A stretch of 64,000 nucleotides of DNA, from the NCBI GenBank assembly GCA_002454815.1, contig DKJL01000012.1, positions 5,252 through 69,251 on the forward strand. The letters are read 5' to 3'. The position numbers and the translations under genes are program-made. Below, piece after piece: positions 54,840 to 64,000 of this stretch. Numbering within the stretch: position 1 is the first letter of the stretch; every line of letters starts with the position of its first letter. The notes beneath the pieces are model-generated. The model made no database searches and was not told the origin of the DNA. It worked only from the letters and a program-made list of their open reading frames with translations. Origin of the DNA: Flavobacteriales bacterium UBA6693 (lineage in GTDB: Bacteria > Bacteroidota > Bacteroidia > Flavobacteriales > Weeksellaceae).

Positions 54840-55397
54840 ATGATTGATTTTTGTGCAATTGATTTTGAAACTGCGACTCACGAACGCAATTCGGCCTGCG
54901 AGATGGGCATCTGCGTGGTGGAAAACGGCCAGGTTGTAAAAACACAAACGTGGCTGATCCGTCCACCGAGTTTTCCTTATTTCAGTCCAAGAAATATCGC
55001 AGTTCATGGTATCACGCCCGACGATGTTCATGAGGCTCCGACCTTTGACGAAATCTGGCACGAGGCTGCAGATTTAATGTACGGAAATCTTATGATTGCA
55101 CACAATGCGGGTTTCGATGCAGGTGTGCTACGCAGCTGTCTGGACCATTACGGTTTTTTCAGACCAAAACTTTCGTATTTGTGCAGCATTTCTCTTGCAA
55201 AAAAATCCTGGAAAAATTTACCTAGATATGGATTAAAAAGTCTGGCGGATCATCATGCGCTTTCATTTAATCATCACCGTGCCGGCGACGATGCCGAGGT
55301 CTGCGCGAAAATTTCTTTACTTGCTTTTAATCAGTTAATGGTCACCAGAAATGATGAAGTGCAGGAAGTAATGAAAAAGAACCTCAAAGTCCTGTAG
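54840..55397 (+). CDS. 3'-5' exonuclease, DnaQ-like
   Basis: 185 aa. Exo I CAIDFETATHERNSA (DxE), Exo II IAHNAGFDAGVL, Exo III HHRAGDDAEVCA. A stand-alone DEDDh exonuclease of the polymerase III epsilon family, not a full epsilon subunit. 40 bp after the glycosyltransferase; co-transcription is possible. Confidence 0.9.
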   Translation: MIDFCAIDFETATHERNSACEMGICVVENGQVVKTQTWLIRPPSFPYFSPRNIAVHGITPDDVHEAPTFDEIWHEAADLMYGNLMIAHNAGFDAGVLRSCLDHYGFFRPKLSYLCSISLAKKSWKNLPRYGLKSLADHHALSFNHHRAGDDAEVCAKISLLAFNQLMVTRNDEVQEVMKKNLKVL

Positions 55398-55408
55398 TAG
55401 GTTCAAGT

Positions 55409-55795
55409 CTAATTGCCGAGAAGATCAGCGACCAAATTAAATTTTGGTACATCAATCTGCAGTTCTTCGTTATTTTCCAAATTCAAGCAATAATAAATTC
55501 CGGTCATGCTCCCAATTCCGGATTTTAACATCACATTTGAAAAATAGGTGAAATCTTCACCAGGCAGAATTTCCGGCGTCAGACCAATTACACCGTCTCC
55601 CTCCACTTCAGTAAAACCGAACCCGACATCGTAAATCATCCATTTGCGTCGCAGCAACTGTATCGGATCTTTTCCGAGATTTTCAATCGTTATATTATAA
55701 CGAAACACAAAACGGTTTTCCGACGGGAAACTGTTTTTAATGTCATATTCCGGATACACCGAAACTTTGATATCGAAAGAAATAGTGGAGAACAT
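55409..55795 (-). CDS. apaG: ApaG (Co2+/Mg2+ efflux-associated protein)
   Basis: 128 aa starting MFSTISFDIKVSVYPEYD; the frame reaches 55822 but conserved sequence starts here. The FVFRYNITIENLGKDPIQLLRRKWMI, VEGDGVIGLTPEILPGEDFTY and MTGIYYCL parts are the ApaG signatures of an immunoglobulin-like fold. Precise role not established. Converges with the exonuclease gene. Confidence 0.93.
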   Translation of the reverse strand: MFSTISFDIKVSVYPEYDIKNSFPSENRFVFRYNITIENLGKDPIQLLRRKWMIYDVGFGFTEVEGDGVIGLTPEILPGEDFTYFSNVMLKSGIGSMTGIYYCLNLENNEELQIDVPKFNLVADLLGN

Positions 55796-55822
55796 GGCAG
55801 CAATTTTGAGTTTCAAATACAA

Positions 55823-55850
55823 AAATCCCGCCTTTGTAGGCAGGATTTGT
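55823..55850. terminator. terminator between sucB and apaG
   Basis: AAATCCCGCCT and AGGCAGGATTT pair with one C-A mismatch, followed by a T-run on the plus strand and a short T-run on minus. It ends the suc transcript on minus. Confidence 0.75.
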
Positions 55851-55876
55851 TTTTTTGATTTAAAAGTTTTAAAAAC

Positions 55877-57133
55877 TTACAGTTCCAAGCCTTTACGCTC
55901 GTCGCCGTCCAACAGAAACTCTACCGGATTATCGATCGCTTCTTTTACCGCGACAAGAAATCCTACTGACTCACGGCCATCGATAATCCGGTGATCGTAT
56001 GACATTGCCACGTACATCATGGGCCGGATTACGACCTGACCATCTACGGCTACAGGACGCTGGATAATATTGTGCATTCCCAAAATCGCGGACTGCGGCG
56101 GATTAATAATTGGCGTAGACAACATTGATCCGAAGACACCGCCATTGGTAATTGTAAATGTACCACCTGTCATTTCGTCGACTGTTATTTCGCCATCACG
56201 AACGCGTTCAGCCAAAGTTTTGATGCTGTTTTCGATTCCGCGGAAGGACATCGTTTCTGCGTTGCGCACAACAGGCACCATCAGACCTTTTGGACCTGAA
56301 ACTGCGACAGAGATATCACAGAAATCGTAGTTTACTTTATAATCACCGTCAATCGACGCGTTTACATCCGGGTACATCTGTAAAGCGCGTGTCACTGCTT
56401 TTGTAAAGAACGACATGAAACCAAGACCGATGCCGTGTTTCTGTGCAAATTCTTCTTTATACTGTTTTCTCAGGCGAAAAATTTCCGACATATCAACTTC
56501 GTTGAACGTAGTGAGCATGGCCGTTTCGTTTTTCACAGAAACTAAACGTGCAGCCACTTTTCGTCTTAACATCGATAGTTTCGTTGTGTCTGAAGCGCGC
56601 GAGCCGGACGTCGAGGTATTGGAACCCATCGCCGGAACGGCGGCTGTCTGTGCGTCGTCCTTTGTGATTCGCCCATCCTTACCTGACCCGGAAACTGTGC
56701 TGGCTTCAACACCTTTCTCATCCAGAATTTTCTTGGCCGCAGGAGAAGGGGTTCCTGTGGCGTACGTTGTTGCCGGTGCACTTTCTGTTTTTGGAGCTTC
56801 CTGCTTCGGAGTTTCCTGTTTTGGAGCTTCTTTGGCAACTTCTTCTTTTTTGGTATCCGCAGGAGCTTCCTTCGCATCACCTTCAGGCTTAGTGCCTGAA
56901 CGGTCAATCAAACAAACTACTTGTCCAACGGCTACTAATTCGCCCTCTTCGGCTTTTAGCGTAATGATACCGCTTTCTTCTGCAGGCAATTCGAGAGTAG
57001 CTTTATCAGAATCCACTTCTGCAATCGGCTGATCTTTTTCTACATAGTCGCCATCTTGCACCAGCCACATTGCGATTTCTACCTCAGTGATGGATTCGCC
57101 CGGTGAAGGGACTTTCATTTCTAATATTGACAT
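55877..57133 (-). CDS. sucB: 2-oxoglutarate dehydrogenase E2 (dihydrolipoamide succinyltransferase)
   Basis: 418 aa. The N-terminal lipoyl domain carries EVDSDKATLEL with the lipoylated Lys, then a Pro/Ala/Lys-rich linker, an E1/E3-binding domain (SPAAKKILDEKGV), and the catalytic domain ending SYDHRIIDGRESVGFL with the catalytic His. Second gene of the suc operon on the minus strand. Confidence 0.96.
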   Translation of the reverse strand: MSILEMKVPSPGESITEVEIAMWLVQDGDYVEKDQPIAEVDSDKATLELPAEESGIITLKAEEGELVAVGQVVCLIDRSGTKPEGDAKEAPADTKKEEVAKEAPKQETPKQEAPKTESAPATTYATGTPSPAAKKILDEKGVEASTVSGSGKDGRITKDDAQTAAVPAMGSNTSTSGSRASDTTKLSMLRRKVAARLVSVKNETAMLTTFNEVDMSEIFRLRKQYKEEFAQKHGIGLGFMSFFTKAVTRALQMYPDVNASIDGDYKVNYDFCDISVAVSGPKGLMVPVVRNAETMSFRGIENSIKTLAERVRDGEITVDEMTGGTFTITNGGVFGSMLSTPIINPPQSAILGMHNIIQRPVAVDGQVVIRPMMYVAMSYDHRIIDGRESVGFLVAVKEAIDNPVEFLLDGDERKGLEL

Positions 57134-57178
57134 CGGGTATTTTTTTTATTTTCTTAATTAATTAGTGCTTGCTTTAAA

Positions 57179-59983
57179 CTATGCAGTAACGGGGCGTTTT
57201 GCCGGTGCATCATCGCGATCGAAAACACGGTTGATGACGTCATTCTGATTTCTTTCGAACATCTTGTGGCTGCCTGGCGCCGGAGCACCGCTTGGCACAG
57301 GTGCAATAACCTGAATGCCCGTTTCGCGGAAATTTCGCAGGATGAAACCCCAAGCTCCCATATTTTCCGGTTCCTCCTGAACCCACAGTAATTCTGTTCT
57401 CGCCGAGTATTTGTTTAAAATTTCTTCGATCCTGGCGTTATCAAGCGGATACAACTGCTCAAAACGCACGAGTGCGATAGTTTCGTTGTTAAGTTCTTCT
57501 TTCTTCGCCAACAATTCATAATAAATTTTACCGGAACAAAGCACGAGTTTTTCCACTTTCGCAGCGTCCACAGTTTGATCATCAATAACCGGCTGGAATT
57601 CGCCTGTAGCAAGCTCTTCCATCGAAGAAATTACTTTAGGATGTCGCAGCAATGATTTCGGAGACATTACAACGAGCGGTTTTCTGAAGTTCCATTTCAT
57701 TTGTCTTCTGAGCAAATGGAAATAGTTAGCGGGTGTAGTCGCATTGGCCACAACAATATTATCATTTGCGCACATCGCCAGAAAACGCTCCAGTCTTGCA
57801 CTCGAGTGTTCCGCACCCTGCCCTTCAAAACCGTGAGGCAGCAACATTACAAGTCCCGCCTGGATTTTCCATTTCTCTTCGGCGGCAACAAGATACTGAT
57901 CAATAATAATCTGTGCACCATTCATGAAATCTCCAAACTGCGCTTCCCAGATCGTCAACGTGTTCGGTGACGCCATGGCATATCCGTAATCAAAACCAAG
58001 CACACCGTATTCTGATAAATGCGAATTATAAATGTCAAACCTACTGGCAGAAACATGACGAAGCGGAATGTATTCTTCCTCGGTATCTTCGGTTTTTATA
58101 AGAGCGTGGCGGTGAGAGAAAGTGCCGCGTTCTACATCTTCGCCGGAAATCCTCACGTTATGTCCTTCCGCTAATAACGAGGCGTACGCCAGCCATTCTG
58201 CCAAAGCCCAATCGAGGTGATTGGCTTCGATTGCTTTTAAACGGTTGTCAAAAAGCCTGGTTACTTTCGAAATAAATTTCTTATCACCTGGCAAAGTGGA
58301 CATTTTTATGGCCAGCTCCTTCAGTTTAGCAGTGTCGAATGAGGTATCGACACCATTGAGCATGGCGCCTTTTGAGGACATCGGATAGCCTTCCCAGTCT
58401 TCAGACATGAAAAGATCCAAGGTGTTTTTTTCAATTTCTTTCGAAGCATCAAAATCAGCGTCCAACAGTTTTTTAAAGTCCGACTCCATTTTGGTAAGAG
58501 TTTCTTTCAAAACGATGCCCTCGCCTAGAAGCTTTTCTTTGTAAATTTCCCGTGGATTGGGGTGTTTAGAAATAAGTTTGTAGAGATTGGGTTGGGTGAA
58601 ACGCGGTTCGTCCCCTTCGTTATGCCCATATTTTCTATAACCGAGTAAATCCAGGTAAACGTCTTTTCCAAACCGCGCGCGATATTCTGCCGCGAAACGG
58701 ATGGAATGCACTACTGCCTCCACATCATCTGCGTTCACGTGCATCACCGGAGATTCTGTTACTTTCGCGATGTCGGTGCAATAAGTTGAGGAGCGCGCAT
58801 CACGATAATTGGTGGTAAAAGATACCTGGTTGTTTACCACAATATGCACGGTCCCGCCGGTGCGGTAGCCTTCCAACGTCATCATTTGTGCGACCTCGTA
58901 CACGATTCCCTGGGCGGCAATTGCGCCGTCTCCGTGGATCACGATCGGCAGGATTTTTCCGAAGTCCTTGTATTTATCATCGACTTTTGCACGGCAGATA
59001 CCTTCCACTAAAGCCGAAACTGTTTCCAGATGCGATGGATTGGGCGTAAGGTTAATAGCGACCTCCTCACCTTTTGCCGTTTTAATTTTTTTGGAAGAAC
59101 CTAAGTGATATTTCACATCACCGGAAAACACATCTTCCTCAAACTCTTTCCCTTCAAATTCCGAGAAAATCTGTTTGTAGGATTTGCCAAATATATTCGT
59201 CAGCACATTCAGGCGGCCACGGTGCGCCATTCCCAGTACCACTTCGTCCACGCCCAATTGCGAGGAACGGGTAATAAGCTGATCCAGCGCGGGAATCAGA
59301 GATTCTCCGCCTTCCAGTGAAAAACGTTTCTGACCGACAAATTTTGTATGAAGATAATTTTCAAAGGCTACAGCCTGATTAAGTTTCTCTAATATTTCAA
59401 TTTTCTCCTCAGCGTTAAGGTCTGGGCGGTTTTTGTTCACCTGCAACCATTCGCGGATAAACTTGCGTTCTTCAACATCAGTGATGTGCATATATTCCAC
59501 ACCGATGGAGCCGCAGTAAATCTGCTGCAGATGCTCTATAATTTCCTGTAAAGTCGCTGCCTGCGCAATCCCCGTTTCTTTAGCGGAATTAAATTTCTTT
59601 GTAAGATCAGCTTTTGACAGACCAAAATTTTCGATATCCAAGGTCGGCTCAAAATGTCTGCGCTCGCGGATCGGATTGGTATTAGTAAACATGTGGCCAC
59701 GATGGCGATAAGCCTCGATCAGGTTCAGCACTTTGAACTCTTTTTCGATGTCTTCAGGAATAGTTCCGTTTGCTGCGGCCTGCTGCACCATCTGTACGGG
59801 AGCGGACGTCTGCTGCGAATCTTGATTGATGAGATCATCGCCATAACCTTCCAGCGCAAAATCGAAACCCTGGAAAAAAGCTTTCCACGAGGGCTCAACC
59901 GCATCCGGATATTTTCGGTATTGCTGATAAAGATCTTCTATTAATTGCGAGTGTACCGCATTCAGGAACGAAAATTTGTCCAT
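57179..59983 (-). CDS. sucA: 2-oxoglutarate dehydrogenase E1
   Basis: 934 aa. N-terminal QLIEDLYQQYRKYPDAVEPSWKAFFQGF, the thiamine diphosphate site GDGAIAAQG, and MAHRGRLNVL are typical. The C-terminal pyrimidine domain has the GFEGQGAEHSSARLERFL stretch. Decarboxylates 2-oxoglutarate in the TCA cycle. Precedes sucB by 45 bp. The E3 gene is elsewhere. Confidence 0.97.
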   Translation of the reverse strand: MDKFSFLNAVHSQLIEDLYQQYRKYPDAVEPSWKAFFQGFDFALEGYGDDLINQDSQQTSAPVQMVQQAAANGTIPEDIEKEFKVLNLIEAYRHRGHMFTNTNPIRERRHFEPTLDIENFGLSKADLTKKFNSAKETGIAQAATLQEIIEHLQQIYCGSIGVEYMHITDVEERKFIREWLQVNKNRPDLNAEEKIEILEKLNQAVAFENYLHTKFVGQKRFSLEGGESLIPALDQLITRSSQLGVDEVVLGMAHRGRLNVLTNIFGKSYKQIFSEFEGKEFEEDVFSGDVKYHLGSSKKIKTAKGEEVAINLTPNPSHLETVSALVEGICRAKVDDKYKDFGKILPIVIHGDGAIAAQGIVYEVAQMMTLEGYRTGGTVHIVVNNQVSFTTNYRDARSSTYCTDIAKVTESPVMHVNADDVEAVVHSIRFAAEYRARFGKDVYLDLLGYRKYGHNEGDEPRFTQPNLYKLISKHPNPREIYKEKLLGEGIVLKETLTKMESDFKKLLDADFDASKEIEKNTLDLFMSEDWEGYPMSSKGAMLNGVDTSFDTAKLKELAIKMSTLPGDKKFISKVTRLFDNRLKAIEANHLDWALAEWLAYASLLAEGHNVRISGEDVERGTFSHRHALIKTEDTEEEYIPLRHVSASRFDIYNSHLSEYGVLGFDYGYAMASPNTLTIWEAQFGDFMNGAQIIIDQYLVAAEEKWKIQAGLVMLLPHGFEGQGAEHSSARLERFLAMCANDNIVVANATTPANYFHLLRRQMKWNFRKPLVVMSPKSLLRHPKVISSMEELATGEFQPVIDDQTVDAAKVEKLVLCSGKIYYELLAKKEELNNETIALVRFEQLYPLDNARIEEILNKYSARTELLWVQEEPENMGAWGFILRNFRETGIQVIAPVPSGAPAPGSHKMFERNQNDVINRVFDRDDAPAKRPVTA

Positions 59984-60019
59984 TATATGCTAATTAACTG
60001 GTGGTTTTTATTTAAACAA

Positions 60020-60027
60020 CAAATTTA
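60020..60027 (-). promoter_or_regulatory. -7 box (TAAATTTG) for sucA-sucB
   Basis: Exact consensus on the minus strand, 37 bp before the ATG at 59983. Confidence 0.55.
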
Positions 60028-60084
60028 ACAAAAATATGTGAAGTACTGAAAGCAATACCTCGATATCTAACGGCTGAGAGCGTA

Positions 60085-61122
60085 TTATTTAAATACGGGA
60101 AGCGACAATTTCAGCACGACGTTTTCCCCGGTGCTGGGTTCTTCCAAAAAGACTTCCTGAATCATGCCGCTTCGCAAAGAATCTCTTTTTACTTTGCTCA
60201 GCAATTCCTGCACCGTCTTGGCTTTTTTGGCGTAAGGCCCCTTATAATAAACAATATAATTATGCGATTCATTCAGCGTGCGGAAAGTGAAATTATTGTC
60301 CGTAATCGGAAATTTCGACGGCACCGGCACACCATAAAAGTAAGATATTTCTTTCTCTGCTTCGCTGCTGGCAGAGGTCAGTAAAACCGGATCGCCGTAT
60401 TCATCGGATTTGCGGCCAAGATCTGTAGTCACATAGTTCAACAGTTTGTTATGTGTTAAGACAACATTTTTAAACAGCTCGTCTTTTTTATTTCGTGCAT
60501 CGGAGTTCGTTCCCAACAAAACCAGCGCTTCCTGCTGCTCGATCATTACCGTATCGAACTTTATATTTTCGCGCTGAGTATCTCTTTCTATTTTTGTACC
60601 TAAAACTTTCGAGAGATTATTCATACTCGTTTCGATGGTATTCAGCCAAAAATCCTGCGTCAGTAAATTTAAAGAACGTTTCAGAAAAGGTTGTTTTGGT
60701 GTGCGTACAAACCAAGTGATTTTCGTCTTTTCGCCCAGCGGCACAAATTTCAGATCGATGTCGTAGGGGTTATTCATGCGTCCGTCAAACAACTGCATCT
60801 TCAGGGTTTTTTCCGGATTCGCATAACGGATGAAAAGGTCACCTTTGGTGTCGTCTTCCTGATGATCGATGTACGTAAGAGAGCTCCCCTGCCCTTCGTA
60901 AGGAGAAAAGTAAGCCAACTCCATTTCTTTTTTTCCACTAAAAAAACTATTCCAGCCCGCGAAATTTTGAAGCGAGCTAAACTGCGGATAAACTTTATCA
61001 ACCGGATAATTTATTTCCTTTTCCACGGTAAAACTTTTGTTCTCCGGAACAAAGTACATCGTGACAGCGTACGCGGCGGCAAGCAGAATAAGAATAAGTA
61101 CAGCAAACTTGGTTTTGTGCAT
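60085..61122 (-). CDS. membrane-anchored SRPBCC protein with GyrI-like C-terminal domain
   Basis: 345 aa. N-terminal membrane anchor (LILILLAAAYAVTMYFV). Residues about 30-190 form an SRPBCC domain (FTVEKEINYPVDKVYPQFSSLQNFAGW). The rest resembles an effector-binding GyrI-like domain, with the C-terminal VQELLSKVKRDSLRSGMIQEVFLEEPSTG. The ligand is unknown. Single gene. Confidence 0.75.
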   Translation of the reverse strand: MHKTKFAVLILILLAAAYAVTMYFVPENKSFTVEKEINYPVDKVYPQFSSLQNFAGWNSFFSGKKEMELAYFSPYEGQGSSLTYIDHQEDDTKGDLFIRYANPEKTLKMQLFDGRMNNPYDIDLKFVPLGEKTKITWFVRTPKQPFLKRSLNLLTQDFWLNTIETSMNNLSKVLGTKIERDTQRENIKFDTVMIEQQEALVLLGTNSDARNKKDELFKNVVLTHNKLLNYVTTDLGRKSDEYGDPVLLTSASSEAEKEISYFYGVPVPSKFPITDNNFTFRTLNESHNYIVYYKGPYAKKAKTVQELLSKVKRDSLRSGMIQEVFLEEPSTGENVVLKLSLPVFK

Positions 61123-61179
61123 GCCGCAAAAATAAGCAAAAAGGAGGATTATCCGACCAACGGCGATCAGCGCATTTCC

Positions 61180-62448
61180 TTACGGAATCTGCGTGCCGGG
61201 CGCAATGACCGCGTTCTTCTTTATCACGACAATTCCATCTTTTATTGAGTGCGTATTGTAGTCACCGTCTTCCAGGTGCGCACCGCCGATAATCCGGGCA
61301 TTGTCGCCGATACGGCAGTTTTTATCCAGGATGGCGCGCTCGATATAGCAGTATTTTCCCACGCCCAGATTTGGCGTGCCGTGCGAATCATTTTCTACAA
61401 TTTCCACAGTATTCTGGTAAAAATCTGCTCCCATCATGTAGGTGTTCATCAACGTACTTCCTTTGTCGATCCGGCTTCGGTTGCCAACGATAGAATTTTC
61501 GATTTTGTCCGCCATTACGATACAGCCGTCACCAAAAACTGCCTTGCTTACGTAGGATCCCGATATTTTCGAAGGCGGAAGCATCCGTGCCCGCGTGTAA
61601 ATGGGATGGTTACTGAATAAATTGAAATGCGGAAAATCGCTGGTAAGATTAAGGTTCGCATCAAAGAAAGACTGAATTGTCCCAATATCGGTCCAATACC
61701 CTTCGTATTGATAACTCAGCGTTTTATAACTTCCAATGGCATTCGGAATGAGTTCGCCACCGAAATCATCACCTGGATCCTGATCGAAAATTTTCTTCAG
61801 CACGTTTTTGCTAAATACATAAATCCCCATCGAGGCGAGATAATCCTTCCCCTGGTGATGATTTTTTTCAGACACGTCAGATTTCCAGTCGGCGAGGGTA
61901 TCAGAAGTTGGTTTTTCGATGAACGAAGTGATATTACCCTCCTCATCAGATTTCAAAATACCAAAACCGGTCGCATCATGAGCATTTACCGGAATGGTGG
62001 CAATGGTGATATCACCTTTATTTTTACAATGATAATCGATCATTTCCCGGAAATCCATCTGATAAAGCTGGTCGCCGGACAGAATTAATATATATTCGTA
62101 ATCGTATTTAGCAAGATGCTTCATTGATTGCCGTACCGCGTCCGCCGTTCCCTGATACCACTGGTCATTTTCGACATTTTGCTCGGCAGCTAAAATATCG
62201 ACAAAACCACGGCTAAAAATATCAAAGTGGTAGGAGTTTTTAATGTGAGAATTGAGTGAAGCGGAATTGAACTGAGTAAGTACTAAAATTTTATTAAAGC
62301 CGGAATTCAAGCAATTTGAAATTGGTATATCAACCAAACGGTATTTGCCGGCAATCGGCACAGCGGGTTTGGATCGTGAGTCCGTGAGTGGGGACAAACG
62401 CGTGCCGCGTCCGCCTCCTAATACGATTGAAATTACACTGGGTTTCAT
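61180..62448 (-). CDS. glgC: glucose-1-phosphate adenylyltransferase
   Basis: 422 aa. N-terminal IVLGGGRGTRLSPLT nucleotidyl-binding motif, SKPAVPIAGKYRLVDIPISNC, and IEKP with the glucose-phosphate site. The C-terminal left-handed beta-helix is visible (repeated hexapeptides such as NSIVGNRSRIDKGS, YIERAILDKNCRIGDNARI). Makes ADP-glucose for glycogen. glgA and glgB are not adjacent. Confidence 0.93.
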   Translation of the reverse strand: MKPSVISIVLGGGRGTRLSPLTDSRSKPAVPIAGKYRLVDIPISNCLNSGFNKILVLTQFNSASLNSHIKNSYHFDIFSRGFVDILAAEQNVENDQWYQGTADAVRQSMKHLAKYDYEYILILSGDQLYQMDFREMIDYHCKNKGDITIATIPVNAHDATGFGILKSDEEGNITSFIEKPTSDTLADWKSDVSEKNHHQGKDYLASMGIYVFSKNVLKKIFDQDPGDDFGGELIPNAIGSYKTLSYQYEGYWTDIGTIQSFFDANLNLTSDFPHFNLFSNHPIYTRARMLPPSKISGSYVSKAVFGDGCIVMADKIENSIVGNRSRIDKGSTLMNTYMMGADFYQNTVEIVENDSHGTPNLGVGKYCYIERAILDKNCRIGDNARIIGGAHLEDGDYNTHSIKDGIVVIKKNAVIAPGTQIP

Positions 62449-62571
62449 ATTTTTATTTTTTTACATTAAAAGTGTTGTGGTGCCTAACAATATTAGCAAA
62501 TTCCAGACTTGAAAGCAAACTTCAAACGATGCAACTGGCGAATACCATTAAATTTAATTATAATAATCGGG

Positions 62572-63651
62572 CTAAACTTTCCGTTTTAAGATCATATCGA
62601 CTTTGTCTTCTAAGGCCTCTTTATCTTTCACAGAAAGGAAAAATTCTTCATAAAAAGCTTTTATAAAAGCGGTAAGCGGCGTCGCGATCAGTGCGCCCAC
62701 CAGTCCAAAGGCGCTTCCCATCAACAACATAATCAGGAGACTGGAAACGGGATGAAGATTCATGGTGGAAGCGCGGACTTTCGGCATGACCAAATCGCTC
62801 ATGATTTCATTTAAGATCAAATAGAAAATCACGACCCACAGCGCCGTCATCGGATCAATGGACAAAGCGATCAGAACCGGTGGAAGTGCCATGATGTATA
62901 ATCCCAATTTGGGAACGAGTTCGGCAAACAAAGCTAAACCCACCCAAATCCAGACGCCGGGCACCTCCATATATGAGAGGAATATGAAGACCGCCACCGC
63001 CTCCATCGAGCCGACCACGAGATTGGACCACATCCAGCCCACCATCATCTTCGAAGCGCGCGCCAAGGCATGTGCTGCTTTTTCCTTCTTTTCTTCCGGG
63101 AAAAAATTCAAATACGTTTTCAGCAATGGTTTTGGCGTTAGCAACATGTAAAGAACGATGCTGAAAAACATAATCATCAGGAATATTCCGCCGATGACGG
63201 AAAAAGAAAAACGTCCGACGTTCGTTAAAACACTCACCACAGACGGAAGACTTTCCTGGAGTGCGGAACTGCTGAGCAGCTTTTCCTGCAGCCGCGGATA
63301 GTCCTTTAACATATCAGAGAGCTGGCGCTGCAGATTCGAGTAATAGGTTGGAAGATCGGCAATAAGTGAACTCGCCTGTTCCAGTATTTTCGGGACGACC
63401 AGCCAGCCCACTAAAAAAAGGAAAAAGAGTGTAGCAAAAAAGACGATTAACGCGGCCGCCAGACGCGGTAGTTTTTTCGAAATCAGCCACATCGTGGGCG
63501 CGTTGAGTACCAGGGTCAATACGATAGCAAAGAAAAACAGAAACAAAACGGCAATGGTTTGGTAAGCAAACCAAAGCGCAAAGATCAACAGTGCGCCAAC
63601 GACTAAAAGTTTTATGCCGGAATTTACTTTTTGGGAGTAGTGGTTGTCCAT
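62572..63651 (-). CDS. AI-2E family transporter (PerM/TqsA-like)
   Basis: 359 aa. Multiple membrane helices in the usual arrangement (paired at the N-terminus, four near the C-terminus), with LFFFAIVLTLVLNAPTMWLISKKLPR and the PKLGLYIMALPPVLIALS region. The LIALPLTAFIKAFYEEFF-like end appears as LIATPLTAFIKAFYEEFF. Substrate not known; some relatives are Na+/H+ antiporters. Single gene. Confidence 0.88.
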   Translation of the reverse strand: MDNHYSQKVNSGIKLLVVGALLIFALWFAYQTIAVLFLFFFAIVLTLVLNAPTMWLISKKLPRLAAALIVFFATLFFLFLVGWLVVPKILEQASSLIADLPTYYSNLQRQLSDMLKDYPRLQEKLLSSSALQESLPSVVSVLTNVGRFSFSVIGGIFLMIMFFSIVLYMLLTPKPLLKTYLNFFPEEKKEKAAHALARASKMMVGWMWSNLVVGSMEAVAVFIFLSYMEVPGVWIWVGLALFAELVPKLGLYIMALPPVLIALSIDPMTALWVVIFYLILNEIMSDLVMPKVRASTMNLHPVSSLLIMLLMGSAFGLVGALIATPLTAFIKAFYEEFFLSVKDKEALEDKVDMILKRKV

Positions 63652-63952
63652 AGGAATTTTGATCTAACATTAAACCCAATTCGTTCGGGTTATTATCAGA
63701 GAGCAGATACAATTATGAGACCAGCAGGAGCATTTCTGCCCGGGAGTAAACTCGGTGTATCGTAAAGACCGGAAATTTTTAAGGTATAAAAAGAAATCAT
63801 ATCGACCTCGCGGGACGGTAATGGGAAACGGTCTTTTTAAACACGATCCTGGCAAAAAAATATCGAAAAAAGTAAGGTGCCTTTTTATAAGCGATTAAAC
63901 CTATTTCGATAATCAACTTTTAAAAAAATCCGGGTAAAATAAGTGCACAAAA
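63652..63952. other. non-coding stretch before the tRNA
   Basis: No coding frame with protein-like composition, and no repeat or promoter I could defend. Confidence 0.4.
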
Positions 63953-63978
63953 AAATCTCTCAGAAAACTGAGAGATTT
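63953..63978 (-). terminator. intrinsic terminator after the tRNA gene
   Basis: AAATCTCTCAG pairs with CTGAGAGATTT around AAAA; T-run follows on the minus strand. Confidence 0.8.
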
Positions 63979-63980
63979 CG

Positions 63981-64000
63981 CGATCCGGACGGGATTCGAA
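63981..64000 (-). tRNA. 3' end of a tRNA gene (possibly tRNA-Asp), cut by window edge
   Basis: On the minus strand the last bases read TTCGAATCCCGT followed by CCGGATC and a G: the T-loop with its 3' stem, the 3' acceptor strand and discriminator. CCA is not encoded. The acceptor 3' strand pairs best with GGTCCGG (one wobble), and G as discriminator suits tRNA-Asp, but the anticodon is outside the window. Confidence 0.6.

Noticed and set aside
63670..63855. 61-codon minus-strand frame near the right edge
   Set aside because: Composition looks random, and no start signal or neighbour supports it.

Overview
The window looks like a chromosomal segment of a flavobacterium, probably of the Chryseobacterium/Kaistella/Weeksellaceae type. 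The evidence is the split atp operon with no atpD or atpC, gliding genes gldF and gldG, a type IX secretion sorting domain on a metallopeptidase, PorT-like beta-barrels, DUF4268, DUF4199 and DUF6266-like proteins, and the Bacteroidetes -7 promoter motif TAnnTTTG upstream of many genes. Taxonomy is inferred from gene content only.

Layout. 0-7.7 kb (minus strand): a rhomboid protease cut by the window edge, clpS, a CNNM/CBS membrane protein, then the ATP synthase operon (small membrane protein-atpB-E-F-H-A-G) with terminator-like hairpins after atpE and after atpA. 7.9-21.2 kb (plus strand): a visibly AT-richer accessory island. It holds a padR/permease-prefix pair, an arsenic operon (arsR, DUF6428-like gene, acr3) followed by a broken DUF1801-like gene, DUF4199 and SRPBCC genes, a complete type I restriction-modification operon (hsdR-hsdM-hsdS) with a RloC-like anticodon nuclease as fourth gene, and a five-repeat CRISPR array. 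21.5-28.3 kb: a DUF6266-like gene, ffh, three outer-membrane beta-barrels, phoH and a SAM hydrolase. 28.4-31.4 kb: hemJ-like gene, gldF, gldG. 31.4-42.6 kb: DUF4268, kbl, a secreted M1 peptidase, dacB, priA, proline dehydrogenase, aroB and a further beta-barrel. 42.6-51.5 kb: purine genes purF, purC, purL and purB with a SatD/DUF3307 pair between purC and purL. 51.6-63.7 kb: DUF421, a thioredoxin lipoprotein, an acyltransferase plus glycosyltransferase, an exonuclease, apaG, sucB-sucA, an SRPBCC protein, glgC and an AI-2E family transporter. The 3' end of a tRNA gene lies at the right edge.

The main discovery is the defence locus at 12.8-21.2 kb. The array on the right has 47-nt repeats of the type II-C (Cas9) kind. 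About 7.8 kb to its left is a near-copy of the same repeat in which a 9-nt insertion gives the shape of a tracrRNA anti-repeat: 8 bp upper stem, one-sided bulge, 6 bp lower stem. On the minus strand it is followed by a long hairpin. No cas9, cas1 or cas2 is present. The space between tracrRNA and array is filled by the type I R-M/RloC operon, which ends in an attC-like inverted repeat. This looks like a Cas9 locus whose protein genes were replaced by, or never accompanied, a restriction/tRNase module. It may use a Cas9 encoded elsewhere or be a relic. A second attC-like element with the same end motifs follows the padR pair, suggesting the island was built from cassette-like units.
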